From Bombyx mori (lineage: Eukaryota; Arthropoda; Insecta; Lepidoptera; Bombycidae): 64,000 bases of DNA. Each line of letters begins with the position of its first letter. Within the stretch, counting starts at the first letter, position 1. Below, piece by piece: positions 1-8,242 of this stretch. The stretch lies in contig NC_085127.1 in NCBI RefSeq assembly GCF_030269925.1, positions 7,819,501-7,883,500 on the forward strand, read 5' to 3'. Position numbers and translations under genes: made by a program. The notes under the pieces were generated by a model. That model searched no databases, was not told where the DNA came from, and saw nothing but the letters and a program-made list of their open reading frames with translations.

Positions 1-401
1 GTAATCTATTCAACAAAGCAAATATATATCCGATGCTTAATTAATCCTGACCCATCGCAAGTTGAATATTAACTAACTAACTTTGATTAGTTAAGAACGT
101 GATCTGCGGGGAACGAAAAAAAAATTGACAAAGGAAAGAAAGTTTGAAGCTGTGAGTTAAGGAGATTCAGCTTTTTAAACGCATTAAGAAAGATACCTCA
201 ATATATAATAGGATTTCTATAGAATCTTATCACAAAATATACACATAGACGTTCGATGAAAATAAAATTAAAATCCGAAATAAATTTACCTTTGAATTTA
301 TACTACTACTAATCTGGAGTCAGTCGAAATTGCCTATGTAATATTTTAATCCTATTTTTTAGTTATAGCAGAAAAATAAACTTAAAAGTGTATTAACAAT
401 T
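1..401. other. AT-rich DNA, no gene seen
   Basis: No open frame, repeat end or RNA signature that I can support; ordinary AT-rich intergenic sequence. Confidence 0.6.
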
Positions 402-725
402 TATTTTTTCTCTACCTAATCGTTGGTAGTCTAACGGGCGATTCCAACTACGCGGGGACTGGTAGGTGACGTCATAGGGTTCAACTTGGAAGTATTTGCT
501 AACACTAGCCTTAGCAATAGTAACGGTAGCTGAATCCACTACCGGATGGAAATCGCGACCCACTGAGAAGATCCGGCCAATAACTCAGTGTGTTGTATCT
601 ATGTACGTCGGCTTGGTTGCACGCCAAACTCTACGTCGCATTCGACGAATTTGTCGAGAACAGTGACTGGTGCTTGGAGAGCTTAAAAGCACCGAGAGTG
701 AATCAGGAAGATCCGATAAGATGGC
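402..725 (-). repeat. Decayed 3' end of the jockey-type LINE
   Basis: Read on the minus strand, this matches the 3' UTR and ORF2 tail of the full-length LINE at 1176-6463: the 'GCCGGATCTTCTCAGTGGGTC' type block, the GTGGTAGATTCAGC-like block, and a 3' A-tract seen here as a T-run at 402-409. Many substitutions mark it as older than the intact element. It is 5'-truncated, as usual for target-primed reverse transcription. Confidence 0.75.
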
Positions 726-789
726 ATTAGGGCGACAGCGGGTATGCGTTGGCTACATCATTTGGTCTATGACTATGTATAGCTATGCA

Positions 790-1145
790 TTTTGTTTTTT
801 TATTTAGGGTAAACGGGCTCACAGTTCAACTCATGTTAAAAGGTTACCGGACCACATAGAGATTGGTCTCTTGTCTCGAAGTAAAAGTCGTGAATTCTGT
901 CACCCACTTCGAGAGCTGATGTCGAAGTCTTTATGATTATATAGAGCTGTCTAACTTTACAAAAATCGTTTCTTTTTCTCCACAACCTTGTTCTTTCACC
1001 GTAAAAATCAATCGTGAACAGATATCAGGTAAGTATTTTATTTGATTTATCCAATGCCTGCCAGCGGTATTCGAATCCCGATACAGGCGTATCGCTTGAT
1101 GCGAGTACATCAAGAAGTCTTATCTTTTATACAACAATGACTTCG
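790..1145 (-). repeat. Degenerate Bm1 SINE
   Basis: The T-rich start, 'gggctcacag', a GGTTACCGG-like block and then the reverse complement of the tRNA-derived head (box B-like 'attcgaatcccg' near 1070) follow the order of a minus-strand Bm1. The body (about 870-975) is strongly diverged, while the head (975-1145) is clearer. The intact LINE inserted just beyond its head end. Confidence 0.6.
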
Positions 1146-1166
1146 AAAAGGAATAAGTAAGCTTGC

Positions 1167-1175
1167 ACGGTGAAC
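1167..1175. repeat. Left target site duplication of the LINE
   Basis: ACGGTGAAC at 1167-1175 is repeated directly after the LINE poly(A) at 6464-6472. It fixes the element's 5' end at 1176. Confidence 0.85.
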
Positions 1176-1375
1176 CATTCTCGCTCACGACTCGGTCGTG
1201 CGCGGACGTGCTTTCCGATCCGTGGCCCGCTTGCGAGCCGCGTCTCTGAACTCACAGTTGTGCTCGACAGTGTAGTGACCGTGAATACATCGTGCGTACA
1301 ATTCGGTAGTGCGGACGTGCCGATCCGTTGGTCGCTTGCGATCTGCGTATCGAGGTCCATTTTTGTGCGCTAAAG
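1176..1375 (+). promoter_or_regulatory. Duplicated internal pol II promoter (Inr + DPE) of the LINE
   Basis: There is no TATA box. The element starts with CATTC at 1176, and GGACGTGC (1204-1211) lies at +29 to +36. This matches the downstream element RGACGTGY known from Drosophila jockey, Doc, F and I internal promoters. A second GGACGTGC at 1313-1320 sits 109 nt further on, followed by a related stretch (cgatccgt..tcgcttgcga). The 5' end is therefore about two tandem promoter monomers. The motif and spacing are seen directly; promoter function is inferred from the family. Confidence 0.72.
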
Positions 1376-1382
1376 TTTTGTA

Positions 1383-1718
1383 ACCGCGAACCCACCCTTA
1401 CCAACTGCCTTTTTCAAGGCAACCAATCGCTACGTTCAGCTTCCTGTGGCACTCACAGGCTAGCGATTTCCTAACCCTTCCCAAAAACAACAGTCTTTTT
1501 CAAGACTAGACCCCCGCTCGCGATTCTGCCTGCTGTAGCACTATACAGCCCGAGCGGGTTCCTTTCCTTTTCCCCGCCGATTGCCGTTTTCACGGCATAG
1601 GCATTCCCCCCCCCTGCTCCTTGCTGTCCTGCAGCACAGGGGGGTTACAAATCCTATCCTATCCGGGGCCTCGCCTTTCGGCGAGTTCAACAAAAGTCCC
1701 GGGGCCGCCCCCCCCGGG
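1383..1718 (+). promoter_or_regulatory. Tandem array of conserved-geometry RNA stem-loops in the LINE 5' UTR
   Basis: Two hairpin types alternate. Type A has a 6-bp perfect stem with a TTTC loop: TGCCTT/AAGGCA (1406-1421), AGTCTT/AAGACT (1492-1507), TGCCGT/ACGGCA (1582-1597) and CTCGCC/GGCGAG (1670-1685). Type B has an 8-bp outer stem enclosing an inner hairpin: AATCGCTA/TAGCGATT (1425-1468, inner CCTGTG/CACAGG with loop GCACT), CCCGCTCG/CGAGCGGG (1513-1558, inner GCTGTA/TACAGC with loop GCACTA) and CCCCCCTG/CAGGGGGG (1609-1644, inner TGCTG/CAGCA). A last simple stem is CCCGGGG/CCCCGGG (1698-1718). Linkers from B to the next A are 23, 23 and 25 nt. The array ends 18 nt before the ORF1 ATG. 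Possible roles are translation initiation, RNP binding or packaging; none is shown. Confidence 0.8.
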
Positions 1719-1736
1719 CAAGAAGCAAGAAGAAAC

Positions 1737-3359
1737 ATGGAAGAAAGTGCAAGTGTTTGTGACAGTGATCTTGTCGGGTTCCTCCGGGATAGGTACCCGT
1801 CAATTAGGGCCGAATATTTAGCATTTAGGGCCTCTCGTGGCAATCCCTCCCCCCCCGCGTCCGTCGCCGCGTATTTCAACCGTGCCTCGGAGGCACGCCG
1901 CGCGCCCCCCGCCGCGTTAAGTTCGAGCGCACGTTCCGACGATGCGACTCACGAAGCGCCTAGCGCTACCCCCACCCCCGCGCCCGCGTCGATTACGTCA
2001 TCGCTCGTATCGTCCGTCGCGACCTCGATTGTTTCGAGTTCAGGCTCCGATACCGAATCGGAGATGGATTTCGAATCCGCGTCAAGCCCTCAGCCTGGAA
2101 CTTCGGATGGGTTCCAAACCGTAACGCGCGGTAAAAAGCGTACTCGCGCCGTGGAGTCCCGGAGCTCCACGACGAAGCAGACAAAATCCGCGACCGCCTC
2201 CCGCCCGCAGGTAGTCGTGACACCGGAGTCGGACTCCGCTCGCCGCGTAACCCCGCCGCCGCGTCCCAAGCCCGCGCCCGCTCCTAAAGCAGCTGCCCCG
2301 CCCCCGCTGATTCTCCAGGAAAAAACTGCGTGGAACCGCGTTTCCCAGGCCCTTCAGGCAAATAAAATTAATTATACCCATGCGCGTAACGTCGCGCATG
2401 GGATTCAGATAAAGGTCGCAACGCCGGGCGACCATAGGGCCCTCTCAGCATACCTCCGAAAGGAGAACATAGGTTTCCACACCTATGCTCTTCAGGAGGA
2501 CCGCGAGCTCCGCGTAGTGATACGCGGAGTCCCTAAAGAACTCGACATCGACTACATAAAGGAGGATCTGACCGCTCAGGCCCTCCCGATAGTTAGTGTG
2601 CACCGGATGCACAGCGGGCGGGGCAAACAGCCCTATAATATGATACTCGTGGCGTTAGAACCCACCCCGGAGGCCAAAAAGAAGATCGCATGTCTCACGA
2701 CAATTTGCGGCCTATCCGGGATCTCAATCGAAGCCCCCCACAAGCGTGGCACTCCCGGGCAGTGCTACAGATGTCAGCTTTACGGCCACTCGGCTCGTAA
2801 TTGCCACGCGCGCCCCCGCTGCGTAAAGTGCCTCGGCGACCACGCCACACTAGATTGCTCGCGTGTTAGGGAAACCGCGACCGAACCCCCAAGTTGTGTC
2901 CTATGCCTTAAGCAAGGGCACCCCGCGAACTACCGTGGATGTCCTAGGGCTCCGCGCAAGCGTTCAACCCTCCCAGCTCCGCGAACCGTCGGCCCAAAGA
3001 CTTCGGCACCCTCAGTGCCGAAACCTGCCTTCGTGCCGGCTGCAGTTCCCACGGTTTCAGCGTGGAAAAAGCCGCTGCCGTATACGAAGGCGGGAACACA
3101 AACCGCACCCCCGCCCCCGCTCGCGACACGCCCCGCGCCTCAGCCCCTGCTCGCACCTCGCCCCGCGCCCGCGTTCCGTCCCCCGCAACCCTCTGCCGCC
3201 AACGACTTCGCGCTCGTGCGCGACTTCGTCACCGCGGTGAACTTCGACCGTCTGCGATCGTTCGCTGACGCTATCCGTAGGTCGACAACCCCCGAACAGC
3301 GGCTCGCGGCCGCGTTCGATCACATGGACGTTTATGAGTCCGTGTCGCGTACGTTATAA
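1737..3359 (+). CDS. LINE ORF1: gag-like nucleic-acid-binding protein
   Basis: A 540-residue ORF1 protein of the jockey-type LINE. By family it coats the element RNA to form the retrotransposition RNP. I chose the ATG at 1737 because the frame upstream has no other ATG (only a TTG near 1581) and runs through the structured C-rich leader, and because the context GAAACATGG is good. The N-terminal half is Ser/Pro/Ala-rich and low-complexity. A region around residues 195-330 (WNRVSQALQANKINY.. to RGVPKELDIDYIKEDL) looks like the folded domain that precedes the knuckles in insect gag-like ORF1 proteins. Three CCHC-type zinc knuckles follow at about residues 343-400: CYRCQLYGHSARNC, CVKCLGDHATLDC and CVLCLKQGHPANYRGC. 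The C-terminal part is Pro-rich. ORF2 starts 18 nt after the stop in the same reading frame, which suggests coupled or reinitiated translation. Confidence 0.9.
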   Translation: MEESASVCDSDLVGFLRDRYPSIRAEYLAFRASRGNPSPPASVAAYFNRASEARRAPPAALSSSARSDDATHEAPSATPTPAPASITSSLVSSVATSIVSSSGSDTESEMDFESASSPQPGTSDGFQTVTRGKKRTRAVESRSSTTKQTKSATASRPQVVVTPESDSARRVTPPPRPKPAPAPKAAAPPPLILQEKTAWNRVSQALQANKINYTHARNVAHGIQIKVATPGDHRALSAYLRKENIGFHTYALQEDRELRVVIRGVPKELDIDYIKEDLTAQALPIVSVHRMHSGRGKQPYNMILVALEPTPEAKKKIACLTTICGLSGISIEAPHKRGTPGQCYRCQLYGHSARNCHARPRCVKCLGDHATLDCSRVRETATEPPSCVLCLKQGHPANYRGCPRAPRKRSTLPAPRTVGPKTSAPSVPKPAFVPAAVPTVSAWKKPLPYTKAGTQTAPPPPLATRPAPQPLLAPRPAPAFRPPQPSAANDFALVRDFVTAVNFDRLRSFADAIRRSTTPEQRLAAAFDHMDVYESVSRTL

Positions 3360-3377
3360 AATCTTTACCGGTAATCA

Positions 3378-6260
3378 ATGGCGCAAAAAGGTAGAGAAAA
3401 ACCGTATTCCCTTACGTTAGCATTCTACAATGCTAACGGACTCGCGCGGCAACGCGATCAAATTTTCGAATTCCTCCGCGATAATCTTGTAGATATTCTA
3501 TTAGTGCAGGAAACCTGTCTGAAGCCCTCGCGTCGCGACCCGAAAGTCGCGAATTACGTCATGGTTAGGAATGACAGACTCACCGCCTCCAAAGGCGGGA
3601 CTGCCATTTACTATAGGCGGGCCCTGCACGTTGTCCCTCTCGATACTCCCTCGCTCTCACATATCGAGGCGTCAGTGTGCCGTATCTCGCTGACGGGACA
3701 CCAGCCGATCGTCATCGCATCCGTTTATCTCCCCCCGGACAAGCCCCTTCTGAGCAGTGACATCGAGTCACTGTTCGGCATGGGAGACTCCGTCATCCTG
3801 GCAGGCGATTTAAATTGCCACCACACTAGGTGGAACTGCCACAGTTCAAACATAAATGGTAGGCGTCTCGACGCGTTTATAGACGACCTTACCTTTGAAG
3901 TAGTCGGTCCCCCAACTCCAACATGTTATCCGTATAACATCGCGCTCCGTCCGAGCACTATAGACCTGGCACTGCTGAGGAACGTAACTCTGCGCTTGCG
4001 TTCCATCGAAGCAATGTCAGAGCTCGACTCGGACCACCGACCTGTCGTTATGCAGCTCGGTCGCCCCCACAACCCAGTCACTGTTACGAGGACCATGGTG
4101 GATTGGAATAAGCTGGGCACGTGCCTAGCCGACACCGCTCCGCCAATCCTCCCTTACGGCCCGGATTCGAATCTATCCCCCGAGGACACCGTCGAATCCA
4201 TAAACATCATTACCGATCACATATCTTCCGCGATCATTAGATCTTCTAAAGAAGTCGATGTGGAGGACAGCTTCCACCGCATCAGACTGTCCCCCGATCT
4301 TAGGAATCTCTTAAGAGTTAGGAACGCGGCAATCCGGGCCTACGATCGTCTTCCCACGCATTCAAACCGGATTCGGATGCGTCGTCTACAACGCGAAGTC
4401 CACTCCCGCTTAAGCGACGCGCGTAACGATAATTGGCATAGTTATTTAGAACAACTCGCGCCCTCCCACCAAGCATACTGGCGACTAGCTAGGACTCTCA
4501 AATCCGAAACTATAGCCACTATGCCTCCCCTCGTACGCCCTTCAGGCCAACCACCGGCATTCGATGACGATGACAAGGCTGAGCTGCTGGCCGATGCACT
4601 GCAAGAGCAGTGCACCACCAGCACTCAACACGCGGACCCCGAACACACCGAGTTAGTCGACAGGGAGGTCGAGCGCAGAGCTTCCCTGCCGCCCTCGGAC
4701 GCGTTACCCCCCATTACCACCGACGAAGTTAGAGACGCGATCCACAACCTACAACCTAGGAAGGCACCCGGCTCCGACGGCATCCACAACCGCGCGCTTA
4801 AACTCTTGCCAGTCCAACTGATAGCAATGTTGGCTACAATTTTAAATGCCGCTATGACGCACTGCATCTTTCCCGCGGTGTGGAAAGAAGCGGACGTTAT
4901 CGGTATACATAAGCCGGGCAAACCGACAAACGAAACTTCTAGTTACCGTCCGATTAGTCTCCTCTCGACGATAGGAAAAATTTACGAACGGCTCCTTAGG
5001 AAACGCCTCTGGAATTTTGTTACCGCGAACAAAATTCTCATAGACGAACAGTTCGGATTCCGCTCAAAACACTCGTGCGTACAACAAGTGCACCGCCTCA
5101 CGGAGCACATTCTGATAGGACTAAATAGGCGTAAACAAATCCCGACCGGCGCCCTCTTCTTCGACATCGCGAAGGCGTTCGACAAAGTCTGGCACAACGG
5201 TTTAATTTATAAACTATACAACATGGGAGTGCCAGACAGACTCGTGCTCATCATACGAGACTTCTTGTCGAACCGTTCGTTTCGATATCGAGTAGAGGGA
5301 ACTCGTTCTCGTCCCCGTCAACTGACCGCCGGAGTCCCGCAAGGCTCCGCGCTCTCCCCGTTATTATTTAGTTTGTATATCAATGATATACCCCGGTCTC
5401 CGGAGACCCATCTAGCGCTCTTCGCCGATGACACGGCTATCTACTACTCGTGTAGGAAGATGTCGCTGCTTCATCGGCGACTCCAGATCGCAGTAGCCAC
5501 CCTGGGACAGTGGTTCCGGAAGTGGCGAATAGACATCAACCCCACGAAAAGCGCAGCGGTGCTCTTCAAAAGGGGTCGCCCTCCGAACATCACTTCGAGC
5601 ATCCCACTCCGTAGTAGGCGCGCAAACACCTCCGCCGTTAGTCCCATCACTCTCTTTGGCCAGCCCATTCCGTGGGTCTCGAAGGTCAAATATCTAGGCG
5701 TCACCCTCGACAGAGGGATGACATTCCGTCCCCATATAAAAACGGTACGCGACCGCGCCGCGTTTATTCTAGGACGACTCTATCCAATGCTTTGTAGTCG
5801 AAGCAAACTGTCCCTCCGCAATAAGGTAACTCTCTACAAAACTTGCATACGCCCCGTCATGACGTATGCAAGCGTAGTGTTCGCTCACGCAGCCCGCAAC
5901 CACTTGAAATCCCTTCAGGTTATTCAATCACGATTCTGCAGGATAGCCGTCGGAGCGCCTTGGTTCCTTAGGAATGTGGATCTCCACGACGACCTGGAGC
6001 TCGACTCTCTTAGTAAGTATCTACAGTCGGCATCGCTGCGCCATTTTGAGAAGGCGGCACGACATGAGAACCCTCTCATCGTAGCCGCTGGAAATTACAT
6101 ACCCGACCCAGTAGACCGAATGGTAAACCGTCGACGTCGCCCAAAGCACGTCATTACGGATCCTCCTGATCCATTAACGGTGCTTTTAGGCACCACAAGC
6201 ACCGGTCACCGTCCTCGTCGAACCCGTCGCTTGCGACGAAGGGCTCGACGAGCGAACTAA
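3378..6260 (+). CDS. LINE ORF2: AP-like endonuclease and reverse transcriptase
   Basis: A 960-residue enzyme that nicks target DNA and reverse-transcribes the element RNA from the nick. The APE-type endonuclease covers about residues 12-225, with FYNANG, LLVQETCL (catalytic Glu), AGDLNCHHTRWN (GDxN near 142) and SDHRPV near 217 (catalytic Asp-His). The RT spans about 455-740: APGSDGIHNRAL, SSYRPISLLSTIGKIYERLL, EQFGFRSKHSC, FFDIAKAFDKVWHNGL, LTAGVPQGSALSPLLFSLYI and ALFADDTAIYY, with the catalytic Asp pair at 684-685. The thumb-like region continues through WVSKVKYLGVTLD. I see no RNase H domain. The tail is very Arg-rich (TGHRPRRTRRLRRRARRAN). The frame is intact. There are two in-frame stops (3357, 3372) between ORF1 and this ATG. 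Confidence 0.95.
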   Translation: MAQKGREKPYSLTLAFYNANGLARQRDQIFEFLRDNLVDILLVQETCLKPSRRDPKVANYVMVRNDRLTASKGGTAIYYRRALHVVPLDTPSLSHIEASVCRISLTGHQPIVIASVYLPPDKPLLSSDIESLFGMGDSVILAGDLNCHHTRWNCHSSNINGRRLDAFIDDLTFEVVGPPTPTCYPYNIALRPSTIDLALLRNVTLRLRSIEAMSELDSDHRPVVMQLGRPHNPVTVTRTMVDWNKLGTCLADTAPPILPYGPDSNLSPEDTVESINIITDHISSAIIRSSKEVDVEDSFHRIRLSPDLRNLLRVRNAAIRAYDRLPTHSNRIRMRRLQREVHSRLSDARNDNWHSYLEQLAPSHQAYWRLARTLKSETIATMPPLVRPSGQPPAFDDDDKAELLADALQEQCTTSTQHADPEHTELVDREVERRASLPPSDALPPITTDEVRDAIHNLQPRKAPGSDGIHNRALKLLPVQLIAMLATILNAAMTHCIFPAVWKEADVIGIHKPGKPTNETSSYRPISLLSTIGKIYERLLRKRLWNFVTANKILIDEQFGFRSKHSCVQQVHRLTEHILIGLNRRKQIPTGALFFDIAKAFDKVWHNGLIYKLYNMGVPDRLVLIIRDFLSNRSFRYRVEGTRSRPRQLTAGVPQGSALSPLLFSLYINDIPRSPETHLALFADDTAIYYSCRKMSLLHRRLQIAVATLGQWFRKWRIDINPTKSAAVLFKRGRPPNITSSIPLRSRRANTSAVSPITLFGQPIPWVSKVKYLGVTLDRGMTFRPHIKTVRDRAAFILGRLYPMLCSRSKLSLRNKVTLYKTCIRPVMTYASVVFAHAARNHLKSLQVIQSRFCRIAVGAPWFLRNVDLHDDLELDSLSKYLQSASLRHFEKAARHENPLIVAAGNYIPDPVDRMVNRRRRPKHVITDPPDPLTVLLGTTSTGHRPRRTRRLRRRARRAN

Positions 6261-6273
6261 CCCATAGACACAG

Positions 6274-6307
6274 CCCACTGAGTTTCTCGCCGGATCTTCT
6301 CAGTGGG
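6274..6307 (+). promoter_or_regulatory. 3' UTR stem-loop of the LINE
   Basis: CCCACTGAG (6274-6282) pairs with CTCAGTGGG (6299-6307) around a 16-nt loop. The copy at 34167-34200 has CCCGCTGAG/CTCAGCGGG, where A-U has become G-C on both sides. The copy near 34968 has a G-U wobble at one pair. This suggests selection for the pairing, probably as the RT recognition structure at the RNA 3' end. Confidence 0.65.
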
Positions 6308-6463
6308 TCGCGTTTCCGATCCGGTGGTAGATTCAGCGAAGCACTGCTCTTGCTAGGGTCAGTGTTAGCAACTCTCCGGTTGAGCCCCGCGAGCTCACCT
6401 ACTAACGTTAGGATGAAGCTGAAATAGCCTCTCAAGGCTATCAGCATAGGTAGGGAAAAAAAA

Positions 6464-6472
6464 ACGGTGAAC
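6464..6472. repeat. Right target site duplication of the LINE
   Basis: ACGGTGAAC directly after the A-run, identical to 1167-1175. Confidence 0.85.
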
Positions 6473-6908
6473 GATATACGTACAATAATGCAACATGTAT
6501 ACAGTAATTTTACACGCAGAGACATATTACAAATATCCTTATTGATAAAGTCGGGTATTTTAACATTAGAACGTATTTAAAGTATCAAATATACAATATG
6601 CGCTCATGGAAATAGACTTTCATTTTTACATTACTATTATATAAAACAACTGAATACTGATAAAATCGTTTTGTGTCGCCACATATTCTTATCTACATGC
6701 CTTGAATTATCTGTTTATGTTTTCAAAACAATCAAACAAACATTCTTGCTGTCAATATCTAGAATTAATGGTGTTGATGACTACATGCTTTCTTTAATTG
6801 TATTTAATAAAATCAATAAGATTCTTTAAACGAATATTTTTTTATTGATTACTATAATATATGGTTCTAAAAGATAATTCAAGTTTCAAAAAATATAAGT
6901 TAATTTTT
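6473..6908. other. AT-rich DNA, nothing identified
   Basis: No coding or repeat signature that I can support. Confidence 0.5.
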
Positions 6909-7088
6909 GTTTTTTTTTTGTTGCTTAGATAGATGGACAAGTTCGCGACCCATCGGTGCTAAGTGGTTACCGGAACCCATAGACATCAGCAACCTAAATG
7001 CTGTCTTGAGATATGAGCTATGACTCTCAGTTTTATAATACAATTGCTGCTTCACCTTTCAAAGCAAAACGCATTACTTTTTCACGGA
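6909..7088 (-). repeat. Degenerate Bm1 SINE body
   Basis: T-run, then 'ttgcttagat', 'aagtggttaccgga', 'cccatagacat' and 'cgcattacttt', all in minus-strand Bm1 order. Truncated before the tRNA-like head and notably diverged. Confidence 0.8.
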
Positions 7089-7352
7089 ACAAATTGGAAG
7101 AGTGTTGGTACGCAATCACATGAAGCCCTTTTTTACAACCATTAAAATGAAAACCGGTAAAAATGGTCTAATAATTTGTTATACGACAAGAAGCATGTTG
7201 TAATTATTATAAGCAACGCCACTGGGCAATAAATATCAATAGGAATATTATTAGAAATACAAAATTGTGGAATCAAAATAAATGTAAATATTTCTAAAGA
7301 ATCATTTTACCTAACACATGTTCACGAACGTAGTTTTGATGAAACAACATCG

Positions 7353-7711
7353 TTTTTTTTTTTTTTTTTTAATTGCCCTTGTAGGCAGACGAGCATACGG
7401 CCCACCTGATGGTGAGTGGTTACTGTCACCCATGGACTTCAGCAATGCCAGGGGCAGAGCCAAGCCGCTGCCTACCGCTTAATACTCTCCACAAGCCTCG
7501 TTTGAAGAAGGACATGTCATAGCGCTCGGGAAACACCGTGGAGGGAAGCTCATTCCATAGCCGGACGGTACGTGGCAAAAAAGATCTCTGGAAACGCACT
7601 GTTGATGACCGCAGTGGCTCCAGGTAGTATGGACGAACTCTACTCCGGTGGCGGGCGGTGCGATGGTAAAAACGAGATGCCGGCATCATCTCGAACAATT
7701 CCTCAGAGCAC
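7353..7711 (-). pseudogene. 5'-truncated CR1/jockey-like LINE, RT C-terminus
   Basis: On the minus strand it encodes the C-terminal domain after the RT of a LINE distinct from the one at 1176-6463. The segment CSEELFEMMPASRFYH..RLWNELPSTVF is followed by a short 3' UTR and a poly(A) (T-run 7353-7370). A near-identical but slightly longer copy lies on the plus strand at 56361-56804. The reading frame is open through the retained part, so truncation rather than mutation inactivates it. The catalytic RT motifs are absent. The family name is uncertain; the RLWNELP..F..FK tail is typical of CR1/jockey-group ORF2 proteins. Confidence 0.8.
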
Positions 7712-7981
7712 TTAAAAAAACAAAACTGCAATGTTTATAAATTTCCGTAATTCGTGGAAAGGTTGAGTTTGCATGGATAGGTGCCATCATCTATCTGAGA
7801 TGAAGCAGTCATGAGCTCCATGTTGAAGAGTGACAAAGCTGTGAAATAATACGATTTCAGCCAGGAAGAATTTTAAATCAGCTACAATGTCTGTTAGGTA
7901 TTTATCTAAAGCGTCTCTGTTATATAGGCTTGTTTGTATGGAATATGGAATACACGAATCAAAAGGAAAGTTATAATTAAA

Positions 7982-8242
7982 CTAGGGGCCTTCCCCCGGC
8001 TTCGCTTGGGTAGTAGCGCACCCGATGTAAAGAATTTTAGGTATTTTTTTACACATTGGGTTACATTATTTGAGTTTCAGTAGTGGTCCCTAATTTTTTT
8101 GAGAATATAATAAATGTAGCCTATGTCACCCGGGGATAGCGTAGCTTTGCAACAGTGAAAGAATTTTTTAAATCGGTTCAGTAGTTTCGGAGCCAATTCA
8201 ATACAAACAAAAAAACAAATCTTTCCTCTTTTTAATATTAGA
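7982..8242 (-). mobile_element. Non-autonomous Helitron, internally shortened
   Basis: On the minus strand it begins TCTAATATTAAAAAGAGG and ends with CTAG (plus strand 7982-7985), with a T after CTAG. A GC-rich hairpin-forming stretch (GAAGCCGGGGGAAGGCCC) lies just before CTAG. It shares its start and middle with the element at 48820-49256. The base before the 5' TC is G rather than the expected A. Confidence 0.7.

Larger units (their letters stand above)
1176..6463 (+). mobile_element. Full-length jockey-clade non-LTR retrotransposon
   Basis: A 5.29-kb element with a 561-nt 5' UTR, two open ORFs (gag-like, then endonuclease/reverse transcriptase), a 3' UTR of about 0.2 kb and a short A-run. 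It is bounded by a 9-bp TSD, ACGGTGAAC. Both ORFs are uninterrupted and all key catalytic residues I looked for are present, so it is either recently inserted or still competent. Base composition is GC-rich against an AT-rich host background. Truncated relatives of its 3' end lie at 402-725, 30089-30515, 34150-34387, 34893-35166 and 61832-62010. The domain order (APE endonuclease, RT, no RNase H) fits the jockey clade. It may be the Bombyx family called L1Bm/BMC1, but I cannot confirm the name without a library. Confidence 0.92.

Noticed and set aside
1581..1736. 52-codon N-terminal extension of LINE ORF1
   Set aside because: It begins at a TTG, has no ATG before 1737 and runs through the hairpin array, so it is leader sequence.
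1541..2435. Minus-strand open frames opposite LINE ORF1
   Set aside because: Shadows of a GC-rich coding strand; Arg/Gly-rich with no domain.
7426..7731. Minus-strand 101-codon frame as a host gene
   Set aside because: It is the tail of a LINE reverse transcriptase, duplicated at 56361-56804, with a poly(A).
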